A stretch of 64,000 bases of DNA from JAWLHU01 sp049324875 (GTDB lineage: Bacteria > Bacillota > Sulfobacillia > Symbiobacteriales > Symbiobacteriaceae): positions 150,961 to 214,960 of the forward strand of contig JBMONC010000084.1 of NCBI GenBank assembly GCA_049324875.1, given 5' to 3'. Below the pieces are notes generated by a model. That model had not been told where the DNA came from. It searched no databases and saw only the letters and a program-made list of their open reading frames with translations. A program made the position numbers and the translations under genes. This document shows, one piece after another, positions 8,563-20,756 of the stretch. The number at the start of each line of letters is the position of its first letter. Positions within the stretch are counted from its first letter, which is position 1.

Positions 8563-8578
8563 CCGAAAACGTTTACGG
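8563..8578. promoter_or_regulatory. LacI-family operator upstream of the sugar operon
   Basis: CCGAAAACGTTTACGG is a near-perfect palindrome around a central CG, the form used by LacI/GalR regulators. It lies between the binding-protein gene and the lacI-type gene. The bases around it (8500-8639) must hold the operon promoter, but no clear -35/-10 pair could be fixed. Confidence 0.75.
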
Positions 8579-8639
8579 AACCGCCCGCAGGGGGCGCCGG
8601 CTGAGGGGTGAGGGGAAGCCCCCCAGCCGCCAGATGAGC

Positions 8640-9662
8640 TTATGGCATCAAGGCGCCGCAGGATTCGCGGATTACCAGTTCGGTGGGCAGGGTGATGATC
8701 GGGGGGGAGGCGTCGGGGTTCTCGATCAGCCGGACCAGCGCCTCACCGGCGGCCCTTCCCAGGGCCTCCTTGTCCTGGCGGATGGTGGTGAGGGCAGGGT
8801 GGACCATGGAGGCGACCTGGATGTCGTCGAAGCCAACCAGGGCCACATCCTGCGGGATGCGCAGGCCCCGCTCGTGGATCGCCTTGATCGCGCCCATGGC
8901 GGTGTAGTCGGCTGCCGCAAAGATCGCGGTGGGCGGCTCGGGCAGCTCGAGCAGCTCCTGCATCGCCTGGTAGCCGTGCTCCCAGGTGAAGTCGTAGTCA
9001 CGGACATACTCGGAGCGGTAGGGGATACCGGCTCGAGCCAGGGCGTCACAGTACCCGACAAAGCGGTCGTGGCCCACCCGGCTGTTGGCGATGCCGTTGA
9101 TGAGGGCGATCCGCCTGTGGCCGAGGGATTGCAGGTGCTCCACCGCCCGGCGGGCGCCGCTCTGGTTGTCGGACATCACATAACCGGCCCTGCGCCCCAG
9201 CACGTCGACGTCCACCGCAATGCAGGGGATGCCGCTCGCCGCCAGCTCCGTGACGCCCGGATCGTGCCGCTCCACGCCCATCAGGACAACCCCGTCCACC
9301 TGGTGCTGCAGGCAGCGCTTGGTGTAGCTGAAATCGGTATCGCCGGGCTTCTGGCTGGTGAAGAAGAGCATGTCGAACCCGGCCTGGCCTACCGCCCGCT
9401 TGAACCCTACCAGGACCTCCTGGAAGAACGGGTGGATCACCACCATGTTCTCGTGGTCCCGGAGGAAGAAGACCCCGATGACGTTGGAGCGCCGGGTGAC
9501 CAGGCTCCGTGCGGCATTGCTGGGCCGGTAGTCCAGTTCGCTGACCAGGCGGAGGACCCGCTGCTTGGTCTCTTCGCTGACGTCCGGGTAGTTGTTGAGC
9601 ACCCGGGAGATGGTGGCCACCGACACCCCGGCCCGCCTGGCCAGGTCTCTGATCGTCGTCAT
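8640..9662 (-). CDS. LacI/GalR family transcriptional regulator
   Basis: Sugar-responsive repressor of 340 residues. The N-terminal helix-turn-helix and hinge helix read TTIRDLARRAGVSVATISRV, followed by the periplasmic-binding-like effector domain. Start ATG 9662 is preceded by AAAGG 8 nt upstream. A matching palindromic operator lies 14-29 bp upstream of its own start and another in front of the sugar operon, so it probably regulates both itself and the operon. The inducer is likely the imported beta-glucoside. Confidence 0.93.
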   Translation of the reverse strand: MTTIRDLARRAGVSVATISRVLNNYPDVSEETKQRVLRLVSELDYRPSNAARSLVTRRSNVIGVFFLRDHENMVVIHPFFQEVLVGFKRAVGQAGFDMLFFTSQKPGDTDFSYTKRCLQHQVDGVVLMGVERHDPGVTELAASGIPCIAVDVDVLGRRAGYVMSDNQSGARRAVEHLQSLGHRRIALINGIANSRVGHDRFVGYCDALARAGIPYRSEYVRDYDFTWEHGYQAMQELLELPEPPTAIFAAADYTAMGAIKAIHERGLRIPQDVALVGFDDIQVASMVHPALTTIRQDKEALGRAAGEALVRLIENPDASPPIITLPTELVIRESCGALMP

Positions 9663-9675
9663 CTGATGCACCTTT

Positions 9676-9691
9676 CCGGAAGCGTTTTCGG
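9676..9691. promoter_or_regulatory. LacI-family operator, autoregulatory
   Basis: CCGGAAGCGTTTTCGG matches the palindrome at 8563 in 12 of 16 positions and in its ends and central CG. It lies immediately upstream of the regulator gene, consistent with autorepression. Bases 9692-9795 beyond it are AT-richer and contain nothing else recognised. Confidence 0.7.
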
Positions 9692-9795
9692 TAAACAGAA
9701 TACAACCGTGATGGGGAAATCTCCTTCTTCGCTGCCATTATTTTTTTCAGATCGGTATCATTTCGTCGTGAAAACATCCACCGGCCCCGTTCGGG

Positions 9796-10281
9796 CTAGA
9801 GCTCTTTTGCCAACTCCAGCTCGTCACGGATGGGTATCCCGTGATGGCCGATCAGCGGTATGGTGGGCTTCAGGGCGCGCGCCTGGTCGATGGCCCCCAC
9901 ATGGACCGCTGTCAGCCGGTACCCGCGCCGCTGGTAGAACCGGAGCGCATCGAGATTATCGTTCGAGGTGATCAGCCAGAGGCGGCGGCAGTGGTGCTGC
10001 CGAGCCACCTCCTCCACCGCCGCGAGGAGGGCTGTCCCCACCCCCTTCCGCCCGGTGAGGGCGTTGAGGCTCATCAACTCACAGGAGTCCCCATGGAGAA
10101 GGTAGGTGGCCAGCCCCACCCGGTCGCCACCGTCCCAGGCGACGAGGGCCTGCAGATCGCTCAGACGGTAGAGCTGGCCACGGGTGACCATCACCTCGCC
10201 CCCCCACTCCTCCCGCCAGAGAGCGGTGACCCACTCCCAGTCCTCCTGGGTGTGAGGAGGACGGATCGCCAGTGCCGTCAC
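9796..10281 (-). CDS. GNAT family N-acetyltransferase
   Basis: 161-residue acetyl-CoA-dependent acyltransferase. The acetyl-CoA binding loop is TGRKGVGTALL and the following LWLITSNDNLDALRFYQRRG is the typical beta5-helix4 region of the fold. The substrate is unknown. It overlaps the RidA-type gene by 4 bp and is the last gene of a three-gene minus-strand run. Confidence 0.88.
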   Translation of the reverse strand: MTALAIRPPHTQEDWEWVTALWREEWGGEVMVTRGQLYRLSDLQALVAWDGGDRVGLATYLLHGDSCELMSLNALTGRKGVGTALLAAVEEVARQHHCRRLWLITSNDNLDALRFYQRRGYRLTAVHVGAIDQARALKPTIPLIGHHGIPIRDELELAKEL

Positions 10282-10679
10282 GAAGGCATCCCTCCAACGA
10301 CCGCATCCACCTCAATCTCTACCAGCATGGCCGGGTCGATCAGCCGGCTCACCTCGACCATGGTGGCCGCCGGGCGTATCTGTCCGAAGACCTCACCATG
10401 AGCCCGGCCCACCGCCTCCCAGTGGTCGATATTGGTCACGAAGATTCGGGTGCGCACCACATGGGAGAAGGACGCTCCCGCCCAGGCCAGGGCCTTCTCC
10501 ACATTCCGCAGGGCCTGCACGGTTTGGGCGTAGGGGTCGCCGAGCCCGACAAGCTGACCATCGTCGCCGGTGGCCGTCGTACCTGAGACAAAGATCATCT
10601 CACCGACCCGCACGGCCCGGGAATACCCGACGACCGGCTCCCAGGGGCTGTTTCCACTGATGTTCGTCCGCACAGACAC
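10278..10679 (-). CDS. RidA/YjgF/UK114 family protein
   Basis: 133-residue member of the imine/enamine deaminase family, which clears reactive 2-aminoacrylate-type intermediates. YSRAVRVGEMIFVSGTTA is the family N-terminal block and RTRIFVTNIDHWE the subunit-interface region containing the conserved Arg. It lies 21 bp after the tubulin-like gene and overlaps the GNAT gene, so all three may be co-transcribed. Whether it is an active deaminase is not shown. Confidence 0.88.
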   Translation of the reverse strand: MSVRTNISGNSPWEPVVGYSRAVRVGEMIFVSGTTATGDDGQLVGLGDPYAQTVQALRNVEKALAWAGASFSHVVRTRIFVTNIDHWEAVGRAHGEVFGQIRPAATMVEVSRLIDPAMLVEIEVDAVVGGMPS

Positions 10680-10700
10680 CCTCCTCCGCCACCTTCTCTC

Positions 10701-12449
10701 CTACGGTAGACCTGCCAGAGCCCACCCGCCGGGCGGCTCCGGGAGAACATGAAGCCCCTCCCTCACCGGGGCCGGCGCAGCCCGATAGGCACCAGCCCAC
10801 GCCGGGAGGTCGCTCAACGCCTTGAGGGCAAAGGGCGGCGTCTCGATGTAGACCGCCCACTCCCCGGAAAACCACGCCGTCGACCGCACCTCGACCTGAA
10901 GGCCGCGGGATCGCAAGTCCTCCTGGTAGTCACCGGGCAGGTCAGAGGATACCTCACAGGTACAGGGCGGATCCTCCGCCAACCGGAGGCCTGGGGTGAG
11001 GGCGTCCAGCCACGCCTCCCGCTGCCGGTGCCCTCGGGGCAGGTGGAGGGCGGGATTCCTGGTTCGGAGGTACCTGTCCACGTCCTTGTGGGCCGTCTCC
11101 AGCAACCCCTCAGCCGACAGCGATTCGGTTCCGTGCAGGAGCGCCCGCGCCAGCCGCGGCTGGATCTCATCGAGCCAGGCTCTCTCTTGCTCCGCACTAG
11201 GCAGGATGCTCAGGGCGTGGGCCAGCCGCAGCGCTGCTCCCCGGGGCCGGTGGGCCTGGACCTCCTGCAGGAGGGCCCGGACCTGGTTCGCCTTCCCCCA
11301 GAGGCCGTCCATCACCAGCTCCACCACCCCGTCCATCGCCAGGGCGAGCCGCTCCAGGGCGCCCAGGCGCATGGACTCCAGCAGGTAGGCGGCTACCTGG
11401 GCGTCCAGCTCGGCCAGCTGAATCTCACCAGCCTCCGCGGCCGCCAGCGCCCGTTCGAAGCGCTCCTGATACCCGCCGACCGCCGATTCGGTGCGCTGGA
11501 TCTCCGCCTCCAGCGCCTCGTGGGCCAGGGTGAGCGCCGCCCGCGCCTCCTCGTGGACCACCTCAAACCCGCTTCGCCATGCGTGTCCCAGGGCGGCGGC
11601 CAGCCCCCTGCGAGCCTCGCTCACCCGCTCCTCCCAGAAGGCCGCCGCCTGGCGGTGCCACTCGCCCTCGGGTTCGTAGAAGTCAAGGAGCGATGACAGA
11701 TCGGGGGTCTCGGGCTGAAGGGCGTTCCACCGGTGGGCGAAGACCGGGGTCTCATCAACGGGGAGGAACAGGGCCCGAACCGCCCGCTGCACCGCCTCCC
11801 GCATCCTCGGCAGGAGATGGGCCGGGTCGGGCTGGCGCAGGTACTCCTCCACCAGCCTGACGGCGATCTGGTGGGCCAGCCGCCGGCGCACAGCGGCGGC
11901 GGGGTCCCGCACCACCCCGAACCCAACCCCGCGGTAGGGAGGGGCATCGGCGGCCGGTGCGGACCCGGGGCGGCCGGTCCGATAGAGCAAAGCGTCGCCC
12001 AGCCGCTGCGGCACCTCCGGCAGGGGACCCCGCGCCTGATGCAGCCAGCCCTCCAGTCGGAGACCTCCGGCACGGAGCGCCTCCAGCTCCGCCAGCGTGG
12101 CGAAGGCACGGGCTCGGGCCGAGGTGTCGGCCTGCGCCCCGGGGAGCACCAGCCAGACCTGACAGGGCTGCCGTCCCTCAAGGAGGGAAAGGGCGGCCGT
12201 CAGCATCCCACCGCCCCCTGCTTCCTCGGCAGCGGCCACAAGGTGTAAGGAAGCGCCGGCTCCCACCCCTTCGGACGGCACCAGCTCCGGCCATCGCTGG
12301 CGGAGGAGGTCGGCACCCGCCCGGCGGGTCGGCACGGTGCCGGTACAGGTAAGCAAACGCAGGCCACGGGGGCCGCGGGCCTCCAGGTGCGCCGTCACCT
12401 GCGCCCCAAACTCGCCGAGTCCCACGACGATTGCCTCCACCGCCAACAC
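10701..12449 (-). CDS. Divergent tubulin/FtsZ-like protein (uncharacterised)
   Basis: 582 residues, not firmly recognised. The N-terminus EAIVVGLGEFGAQV is a glycine-rich nucleotide-binding start like that of Tubulin_2 proteins. A second Gly-rich loop, EEAGGGGMLTAALSLL, is followed by a strand ending WLVLPG and a helix with ARAFATLAEL, the same order as the GGGTGTG box and following strand/helix in FtsZ and tubulin. The GTG core of that loop is altered, so GTP binding is uncertain. Residues about 210-420 are helical and Ala/Glu-rich, with coiled-coil character around 300-350. No signal peptide. Start GTG 12449 follows GAGGG. Upstream of RidA and GNAT genes; divergent from ggt. Confidence 0.5.
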   Translation of the reverse strand: MLAVEAIVVGLGEFGAQVTAHLEARGPRGLRLLTCTGTVPTRRAGADLLRQRWPELVPSEGVGAGASLHLVAAAEEAGGGGMLTAALSLLEGRQPCQVWLVLPGAQADTSARARAFATLAELEALRAGGLRLEGWLHQARGPLPEVPQRLGDALLYRTGRPGSAPAADAPPYRGVGFGVVRDPAAAVRRRLAHQIAVRLVEEYLRQPDPAHLLPRMREAVQRAVRALFLPVDETPVFAHRWNALQPETPDLSSLLDFYEPEGEWHRQAAAFWEERVSEARRGLAAALGHAWRSGFEVVHEEARAALTLAHEALEAEIQRTESAVGGYQERFERALAAAEAGEIQLAELDAQVAAYLLESMRLGALERLALAMDGVVELVMDGLWGKANQVRALLQEVQAHRPRGAALRLAHALSILPSAEQERAWLDEIQPRLARALLHGTESLSAEGLLETAHKDVDRYLRTRNPALHLPRGHRQREAWLDALTPGLRLAEDPPCTCEVSSDLPGDYQEDLRSRGLQVEVRSTAWFSGEWAVYIETPPFALKALSDLPAWAGAYRAAPAPVREGLHVLPEPPGGWALAGLP

Positions 12450-12532
12450 CCCATCCCTCGGCTGACCTGTTCTTCTGGCGTTCGAAATACTGGACGAGAG
12501 AGGATTATCCCTTCACCTGTGGTATGCTTTTT

Positions 12533-12561
12533 TTGACACCTGACACTCCTTCCTGTAGTCT
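12533..12561 (+). promoter_or_regulatory. Predicted sigma-70 promoter of ggt
   Basis: TTGACA (12533-12538) and TAGTCT (12556-12561) are separated by 17 bp. The predicted transcript starts about 40 nt before the gene's ATG. Confidence 0.65.
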
Positions 12562-12607
12562 GTCTAAGTAATGAACTTTCGTTCGGCAAAGTAAAGGAGA
12601 TTGGAGC

Positions 12608-14215
12608 ATGCAGTTCGACTCGCTTTATCACCCGTACCCATCGAGGCGCAACTGCGTCTACGCCCGCAACGGGATGGTGGCTACCGGTCAACCGCTGGCT
12701 GCGCAGGCCGGGCTGGCCATCCTGCGCAGAGGGGGCAATGCGATCGATGCCGCAATTGCGACGGCGGCCGCCCTGACGGTGGTGGAGCCCACCGCCAACG
12801 GCATCGGCGGTGACGCCTTCGCCCTCGTCTGGGCACAGGGCCAGCTTCACGGTCTGAACGCCAGCGGTCCTGCACCCCAGGGCATCTCCATCCAGGCGCT
12901 GAACCGGGCGGGTGTGACGGAGATCCCCAAGCATGGGTTCATCCCGGTCACCGTGCCGGGCGCCCCCGCTGCCTGGGCCGCCCTGAGTGAGCGCTTCGGC
13001 CGCCTTCCCTTCCCGGAGCTGCTCGCCCCGGCGATCGAGTACGCCGAGCGCGGCTATCCCCTCACCCCCACCCTGGCCCGCTTCTGGAAGATCGCCGCTG
13101 CTAACTTCCGCCAGGTGCTCCAGGGCGATGAGTTCAGCCACTGGTTCGACACCTTCCTGCCGGAGGGTTTCACTCCCGAAGCCGGGCAGGTCTGGCGCTC
13201 CCCCGGCCACGCCCGGACGCTTCAGCTGATTGCCGAGACCAGGGCGGAGGCCTTCTACCGCGGGGAGTTGGCCGAGCGGATCGACGCCTTCTCCCGCCAG
13301 CACGGGGGGTATATTCGCAAGGAGGACCTGGCCGCCTTCCAGCCTGAGTGGGTGAGCCCGATTGGGATCAACTACCGCGGCTTCGACGTCTGGGAGATCC
13401 CGCCCAACGGGCAGGGCATCGTCGCCCTGATGGCGCTCAACATCCTCAAGGGCTTCGATTTCACCGAGCGGGAGACGGTGGAGACCTATCATCGCCAGAT
13501 CGAGGCGATCAAGCTCGCCTTTGCGGACGCGCACAAGTTTGTCGCCGAACCCCGCTCCATGTCGGTCCGGGTGGAGGATCTGCTCTCTGACGCCTACGCC
13601 GAGGAGCGGCGCCGGCTTATCGCCTCGCAGGCGCTCACCCCGGCCCCGGGCGAGCCCCCCCGCGGCGGTACCGTCTACCTGGCCACCGCCGACGGTGAGG
13701 GGAACATGGTCTCGTTTATTCAGTCCAACTACATGGGCTTCGGCTCCGGCCTGGTGGTGCCGGGCACTGGGATCAGCCTGCACAACCGGGGCCACAACTT
13801 CAAACTCGACCCGGAGCACGACAACCGGCTGGAGCCGGGCAAGAGACCCTACCACACCATCATCCCGGGCTTCATGACCAGGGGCGACCAGCCCGTGGGC
13901 CCCTTTGGCGTGATGGGCGGCTTCATGCAGCCCCAGGGCCACCTGCAGGTGGTAATGAACACCGTCGACTTCGGCCTCAACCCGCAGGCGGCCCTTGACG
14001 CCCCCCGCTGGCAGTGGATGGAGGGCAGGCGGGTGGACCTGGAGCCGCAGAACCCGGCACACATCGCGCAGGCGCTCGCCCGGCGGGGCCACGACGTGCG
14101 TTACACGCTGGACGGCGCCGGCTATGGGCGCGGCCAGATCATCTGGCGGCTGGAGAACGGTGTGCTGGTTGGTGGCACCGAGCCCCGGACGGACGGGCAG
14201 ATCGCCGCCTGGTAG
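12608..14215 (+). CDS. ggt: Gamma-glutamyltransferase family protein
   Basis: Ntn-hydrolase that removes or transfers gamma-glutamyl groups, 535 residues, similar to the YwrD-like cytosolic group since no signal peptide is visible. ARNGMVATGQPLAAQAG and GGNAIDAAIA are family N-terminal motifs. The autoprocessing/nucleophile threonine should be T355 in GGTVYLATADGEGN, aligning with the TTHYSVVDKDGN motif of the E. coli enzyme; NRGHNF and the MGGFMQPQGHLQ block follow. Start ATG 12608 has AAAGGAG upstream. It is monocistronic with its own promoter and terminator. Substrate could be glutathione-like or another gamma-glutamyl or acyl amide. Confidence 0.92.
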   Translation: MQFDSLYHPYPSRRNCVYARNGMVATGQPLAAQAGLAILRRGGNAIDAAIATAAALTVVEPTANGIGGDAFALVWAQGQLHGLNASGPAPQGISIQALNRAGVTEIPKHGFIPVTVPGAPAAWAALSERFGRLPFPELLAPAIEYAERGYPLTPTLARFWKIAAANFRQVLQGDEFSHWFDTFLPEGFTPEAGQVWRSPGHARTLQLIAETRAEAFYRGELAERIDAFSRQHGGYIRKEDLAAFQPEWVSPIGINYRGFDVWEIPPNGQGIVALMALNILKGFDFTERETVETYHRQIEAIKLAFADAHKFVAEPRSMSVRVEDLLSDAYAEERRRLIASQALTPAPGEPPRGGTVYLATADGEGNMVSFIQSNYMGFGSGLVVPGTGISLHNRGHNFKLDPEHDNRLEPGKRPYHTIIPGFMTRGDQPVGPFGVMGGFMQPQGHLQVVMNTVDFGLNPQAALDAPRWQWMEGRRVDLEPQNPAHIAQALARRGHDVRYTLDGAGYGRGQIIWRLENGVLVGGTEPRTDGQIAAW

Positions 14216-14233
14216 TTCACGCCTTGCACACAG

Positions 14234-14265
14234 ACCGTCACATCCCCCGCGGATGTGGCGGTTTT
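14234..14265 (+). terminator. Intrinsic terminator of ggt
   Basis: ACCGTCACATCC pairs with GGATGTGGCGGT (one wobble) around CCCGC, followed by TTTC. It overlaps the 3' end of the convergent membrane-protein gene. Confidence 0.75.
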
Positions 14266-14717
14266 CGTATGACTGGCGGGTCGTGCCAGGCGGTCTGGCG
14301 GAGCACCAGCCAGGAGAGGAGTTGGGCAGTAAAGAGCCGGAGGTGGACCGCCTCCAGGCTGTAGCTGAGGAGCAGCTCGTCCGCCACCAGGAAGGCCGCC
14401 CAGAGGCCCGCGCCCAGCGCGCAGGCCCGCTCGGGCGGCTCATCCCGCCGGAGCGTCCGCCAGAAGAGCCAGGCAGCGGCCCCCTCCCAGAGCACCACGC
14501 CGGCCAGCGCCGCCCCGGCAGCCCCGGCGGGCAGGCCCACCCCGGCAAAGAGCCGGATCATCAGCGGCAGATTGCCGGCGAGGTAGCGCCATCCCGCCGG
14601 AAGGAGACCAAGCCCGTGGAGCAGGTCCAGGATGTTCGTCAGGCCCACAACGGCAAAGTAGGCCGCCCAGAAGAGCAGCACCACCTGCCGCAGCCCCCAT
14701 CGGTGCACCGCAGCCAC
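14238..14717 (-). CDS. Small membrane protein, unknown
   Basis: 159 residues with about four hydrophobic segments (about 10-35, 50-85, 98-115 and 122-140) and no domain that I recognise. The C-terminus is Pro/His-rich. It is a single minus-strand gene between ggt and degV; its 3' end lies in the ggt terminator. Start ATG 14717 has GGGAGGTGGCTGCGGTGCACC-type upstream sequence with GGAGG. Confidence 0.6.
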   Translation of the reverse strand: MAAVHRWGLRQVVLLFWAAYFAVVGLTNILDLLHGLGLLPAGWRYLAGNLPLMIRLFAGVGLPAGAAGAALAGVVLWEGAAAWLFWRTLRRDEPPERACALGAGLWAAFLVADELLLSYSLEAVHLRLFTAQLLSWLVLRQTAWHDPPVIRKPPHPRGM

Positions 14718-14874
14718 CTCCCTGTCACCGACACCCTATGGGCCCGGCTCCGGGCTGATGCCGCGGGTGCTGGGTGGATAGGCTCCCGCATAACCTGTGC
14801 CAGCCCGCAGGAATATCACTTTGACTACGGAAATTTCTTAACGGTGATCATTCGGTCCCCAGGGAGGTCGCACC

Positions 14875-15717
14875 ATGCGGGTAAGAATCGTAACGGACAG
14901 CACATCCAGCATTCCCATGGAGATTCGTCAGGCACTCGACATCACCGTGGTTCCCTCCCCGATCATGTTCGGCTCCTTCTCCTTCAAGGACGGGGAGATT
15001 CCGATGAGCGAGTTCTATGAACGGCTCCGCTCCTCCCCGACCCCGCCCAACACCTCCACCCCCTCTCCGGCCGAGTTCCTGGAGGCCTACACCGCCCTCC
15101 TCCGGGAGGCGGAGGCCGTGATCTCCATCCACATGATGGGGACCAAGACCACCATCCCCCGCGTCGCCCGTATGGCTGCGGAGATGGCCCCCAGCGGCCG
15201 CGTCCACGTGATCGACTCGCAATCCACCACCCTGGGCCTCGGCCTCCTGGTGATGCAGGCAGCCCGGGCGGCGCAGTCGGGGGCCTCGGTGGCGGAGATC
15301 CTCCGCCTGGTGGAGGGGCTGATTCCGGGCATCCAGATCCATGTGGCGGTCCGGGAGATGACCCAGCTGCGGCGGAGCGGTCGGGTCTCCCTGGGGCAGG
15401 CGCTGCTGGCCAACGCCCTGTCGATCAAGCCGGTCATCCGGGCGGCGGGGAGCGCCATCGAGGTGGTCGAGAAGGCCCGTGGGTTCCACCACGCCCTGGA
15501 CCGGGTGGTCAGCCTGGCGCAGGAGGCGGCGGGGGAGGCCCCTGTCGATCTGGCGGTCATCCACAGCAACACCCCGGCGGAAGGGCAGCAGTTGCTGGAC
15601 CGGGTGCGCAGCCTGTTCAACTGCCGGGAAGCAATCGTGGCCGAGTTGGGAGCGAACCTGGCGGCCCATGTGGGGCCGGGCGCCCTCGGGATCGCCACCA
15701 TGCGGCTCCCCCAGTAA
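14875..15717 (+). CDS. DegV family fatty-acid-binding protein
   Basis: 280-residue DegV protein; the family binds a fatty acid and, in several Firmicutes, presents it to fatty acid kinase FakA. RIVTDSTSSIP opens the N-terminal domain, TSTPSPAEFLEAY is the typical loop, and the C-terminal HVGPGALGIA block is intact. The usual SGT ligand loop is altered to IHMMGTKTT. Start ATG 14875 follows AGGGAGGTCGCACC. Monocistronic. No fakA gene is nearby. Confidence 0.92.
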   Translation: MRVRIVTDSTSSIPMEIRQALDITVVPSPIMFGSFSFKDGEIPMSEFYERLRSSPTPPNTSTPSPAEFLEAYTALLREAEAVISIHMMGTKTTIPRVARMAAEMAPSGRVHVIDSQSTTLGLGLLVMQAARAAQSGASVAEILRLVEGLIPGIQIHVAVREMTQLRRSGRVSLGQALLANALSIKPVIRAAGSAIEVVEKARGFHHALDRVVSLAQEAAGEAPVDLAVIHSNTPAEGQQLLDRVRSLFNCREAIVAELGANLAAHVGPGALGIATMRLPQ

Positions 15718-15725
15718 CCCACAGC

Positions 15726-15762
15726 GGAGCGCTCCCCCAAGCGGGTGGGCGCTTCCTTCTTT
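15726..15762 (+). terminator. Intrinsic terminator of degV
   Basis: GGAGCGCTCCC and GGGTGGGCGCTTCC form an interrupted stem followed by TTCTTTG. Confidence 0.65.
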
Positions 15763-15913
15763 GTCAGCATGGAGCGTTCCTTGGTGCATCTTTGTACAGG
15801 GTGCGCGAGCCATAAGGACCACGCGAGATATACTCCGCGCCCTATCTAAACGGGCTATCGGTTTGCCCGATTTGGGGACTTTCAGGTCCTGTTATGTCAA
15901 TGACCCTGCTCAT

Positions 15914-15919
15914 TACAAT
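15914..15919 (+). promoter_or_regulatory. Possible -10 box for the nifJ operon
   Basis: TACAAT lies about 80 nt before nifJ in an AT-rich stretch. The -35 region (about GTTATG) is poor. The rest of 15763-15996 holds no other recognised feature; the leader of about 70 nt includes a pyrimidine-rich run. Confidence 0.35.
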
Positions 15920-15996
15920 AAGGAGAGTATTAAGGTGCCCCCTCCTATACATTTTTCCCCTCACCTAGACGGCCCGATAGACAGGAGCGTGGATTC

Positions 15997-19557
<3,561 letters not shown>

Positions 19558-19573
19558 GTAGGGAGGGACTCAC

Positions 19574-20566
19574 GTGGATCTCACGACCCGCTACATGGGC
19601 ATGACCCTGAAGAACCCGATCGTGCCTTCGGCATCGCCCCTCTCCCACACCCTGGACGGGATCAAGCGGCTGGAGGAGGCAGGTGCCTCTGCGGTCGTGA
19701 TGTTCTCCCTCTTCGAGGAGCAGATCAACCAGGAATCGCTCGTCCTTGACCACTACCTGAGCTACGGAACCGACTCCTACGCCGAGGCGCTCAGCTACTT
19801 CCCGGAGCCAGCCGCCTTCAACACGGGGCCTGACGGGTACCTGGAGTTGATCCGCAAGGCGAAGGAGTCCACCTCGATCCCGATCATCGGCAGCCTGAAC
19901 GGGGTCTCCACCGGCGGCTGGATCGAGTATGCCCGGCAGATCGAAGAGGCCGGCGCTGACGGGCTGGAGTTAAACGTCTACTACATCCCCACCGACCCGC
20001 GCCTGGAGGGTGCGGAGGTGGAGCAGATCTACCTCGACGTCCTGCGGGATGTGAAGAAGGCGGTCAACATCCCGGTGGCGGTGAAGCTCGGCCCCGCCTT
20101 CAGCTCCCTGCCCAACATGGCGGGCAAGCTCGCCGAGGCGCGGGCCGACGCCCTGGTGCTCTTCAACCGATTCTACCAACCGGACTTTGACCTGGAGCGG
20201 CTGGAGGTCACCCCGCACCTCATCCTCTCCAGCCCCAGCGAGCTGCGGCTGCCGCTGACCTGGATTGGCATCCTGTACGGCCGGGTGAACGTGGATCTGG
20301 CCATCACCACCGGTGTTCACACCTACGAGGATGTGCTGAAGGGGCTGATGGCCGGCGCCAAGGTGACCATGATGGCCTCGGAGCTGCTCCAGTATGGCCT
20401 GGGCCGCATTGGGGAGATCCTGACCGAGATGAGTCGCTGGATGGAGGATCACGAGTACACCTCGATCCGCCAGATGCAGGGCTCCATGAGCCAGATCAAT
20501 GTGGCCGAGCCTGCCGCCTTTGAACGGGCGAACTATATGAAGATGCTCCAGTCCTATCGCAAGTAG
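19574..20566 (+). CDS. Dihydroorotate dehydrogenase-like FMN protein
   Basis: 330-residue TIM-barrel protein of the dihydroorotate dehydrogenase-like group. LKNPIVPSASPLS at the N-terminus, ELNVYYIP and VKLGPAFS (Lys in the family's FMN/substrate position), and TTGVHTYEDVLKGLMAGA near the phosphate-binding end are visible. Start GTG 19574 has GGGAGGGA upstream, 16 bp after nifJ, so the two form an operon. True PyrD proteins sit in pyrimidine operons; this paralogue is commonly found next to PFOR and its substrate is not established. It could oxidise another pyrimidine-like or redox substrate. Confidence 0.85.
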   Translation: MDLTTRYMGMTLKNPIVPSASPLSHTLDGIKRLEEAGASAVVMFSLFEEQINQESLVLDHYLSYGTDSYAEALSYFPEPAAFNTGPDGYLELIRKAKESTSIPIIGSLNGVSTGGWIEYARQIEEAGADGLELNVYYIPTDPRLEGAEVEQIYLDVLRDVKKAVNIPVAVKLGPAFSSLPNMAGKLAEARADALVLFNRFYQPDFDLERLEVTPHLILSSPSELRLPLTWIGILYGRVNVDLAITTGVHTYEDVLKGLMAGAKVTMMASELLQYGLGRIGEILTEMSRWMEDHEYTSIRQMQGSMSQINVAEPAAFERANYMKMLQSYRK

Positions 20567-20575
20567 TTGACCGAG

Positions 20576-20614
20576 GAGGGAGTCAGGGCACCGAGCCCTG
20601 GCTCCCTCTTTTTT
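20576..20614 (+). terminator. Intrinsic terminator of the nifJ operon
   Basis: GAGGGAG-T-CAGGGC pairs with GCCCTG-G-CTCCCTC (20576-20608), followed by six T residues. Confidence 0.9.
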
Positions 20615-20668
20615 CTTCGACTTTCGACATAATACGACAGACATCTGTTCGTCGGCATAACCCTGCGG

Positions 20669-20674
20669 TATAGT
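20669..20674 (+). promoter_or_regulatory. Possible -10 box of the LOV-like sensor gene
   Basis: TATAGT lies 82 nt before the ATG. The -35 is poor (TGTTCG at 17 bp). The leader contains GAGAGGGGACGTCTCT just before the start, an imperfect palindrome that overlaps the ribosome binding site. Confidence 0.35.
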
Positions 20675-20756
20675 AAGTTTTACAAGCTTCTTCTGCATCA
20701 GACTCTGCGGAGGAGGCTGGGGCCCATGGACTTCGACCGGAGAGGGGACGTCTCTG

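Noticed and set aside
8587..8633. Intrinsic terminator after the LacI-type gene
   Set aside because: GGCTGAGGGG and CCCCCCAGCC can pair with a mismatch, but no T run follows on the minus strand, so it was not called.
19574..20566. True pyrimidine-pathway dihydroorotate dehydrogenase (pyrD)
   Set aside because: No pyrimidine genes are near and the protein is in a PFOR operon; the sequence fits the PyrD-like paralogue group better.
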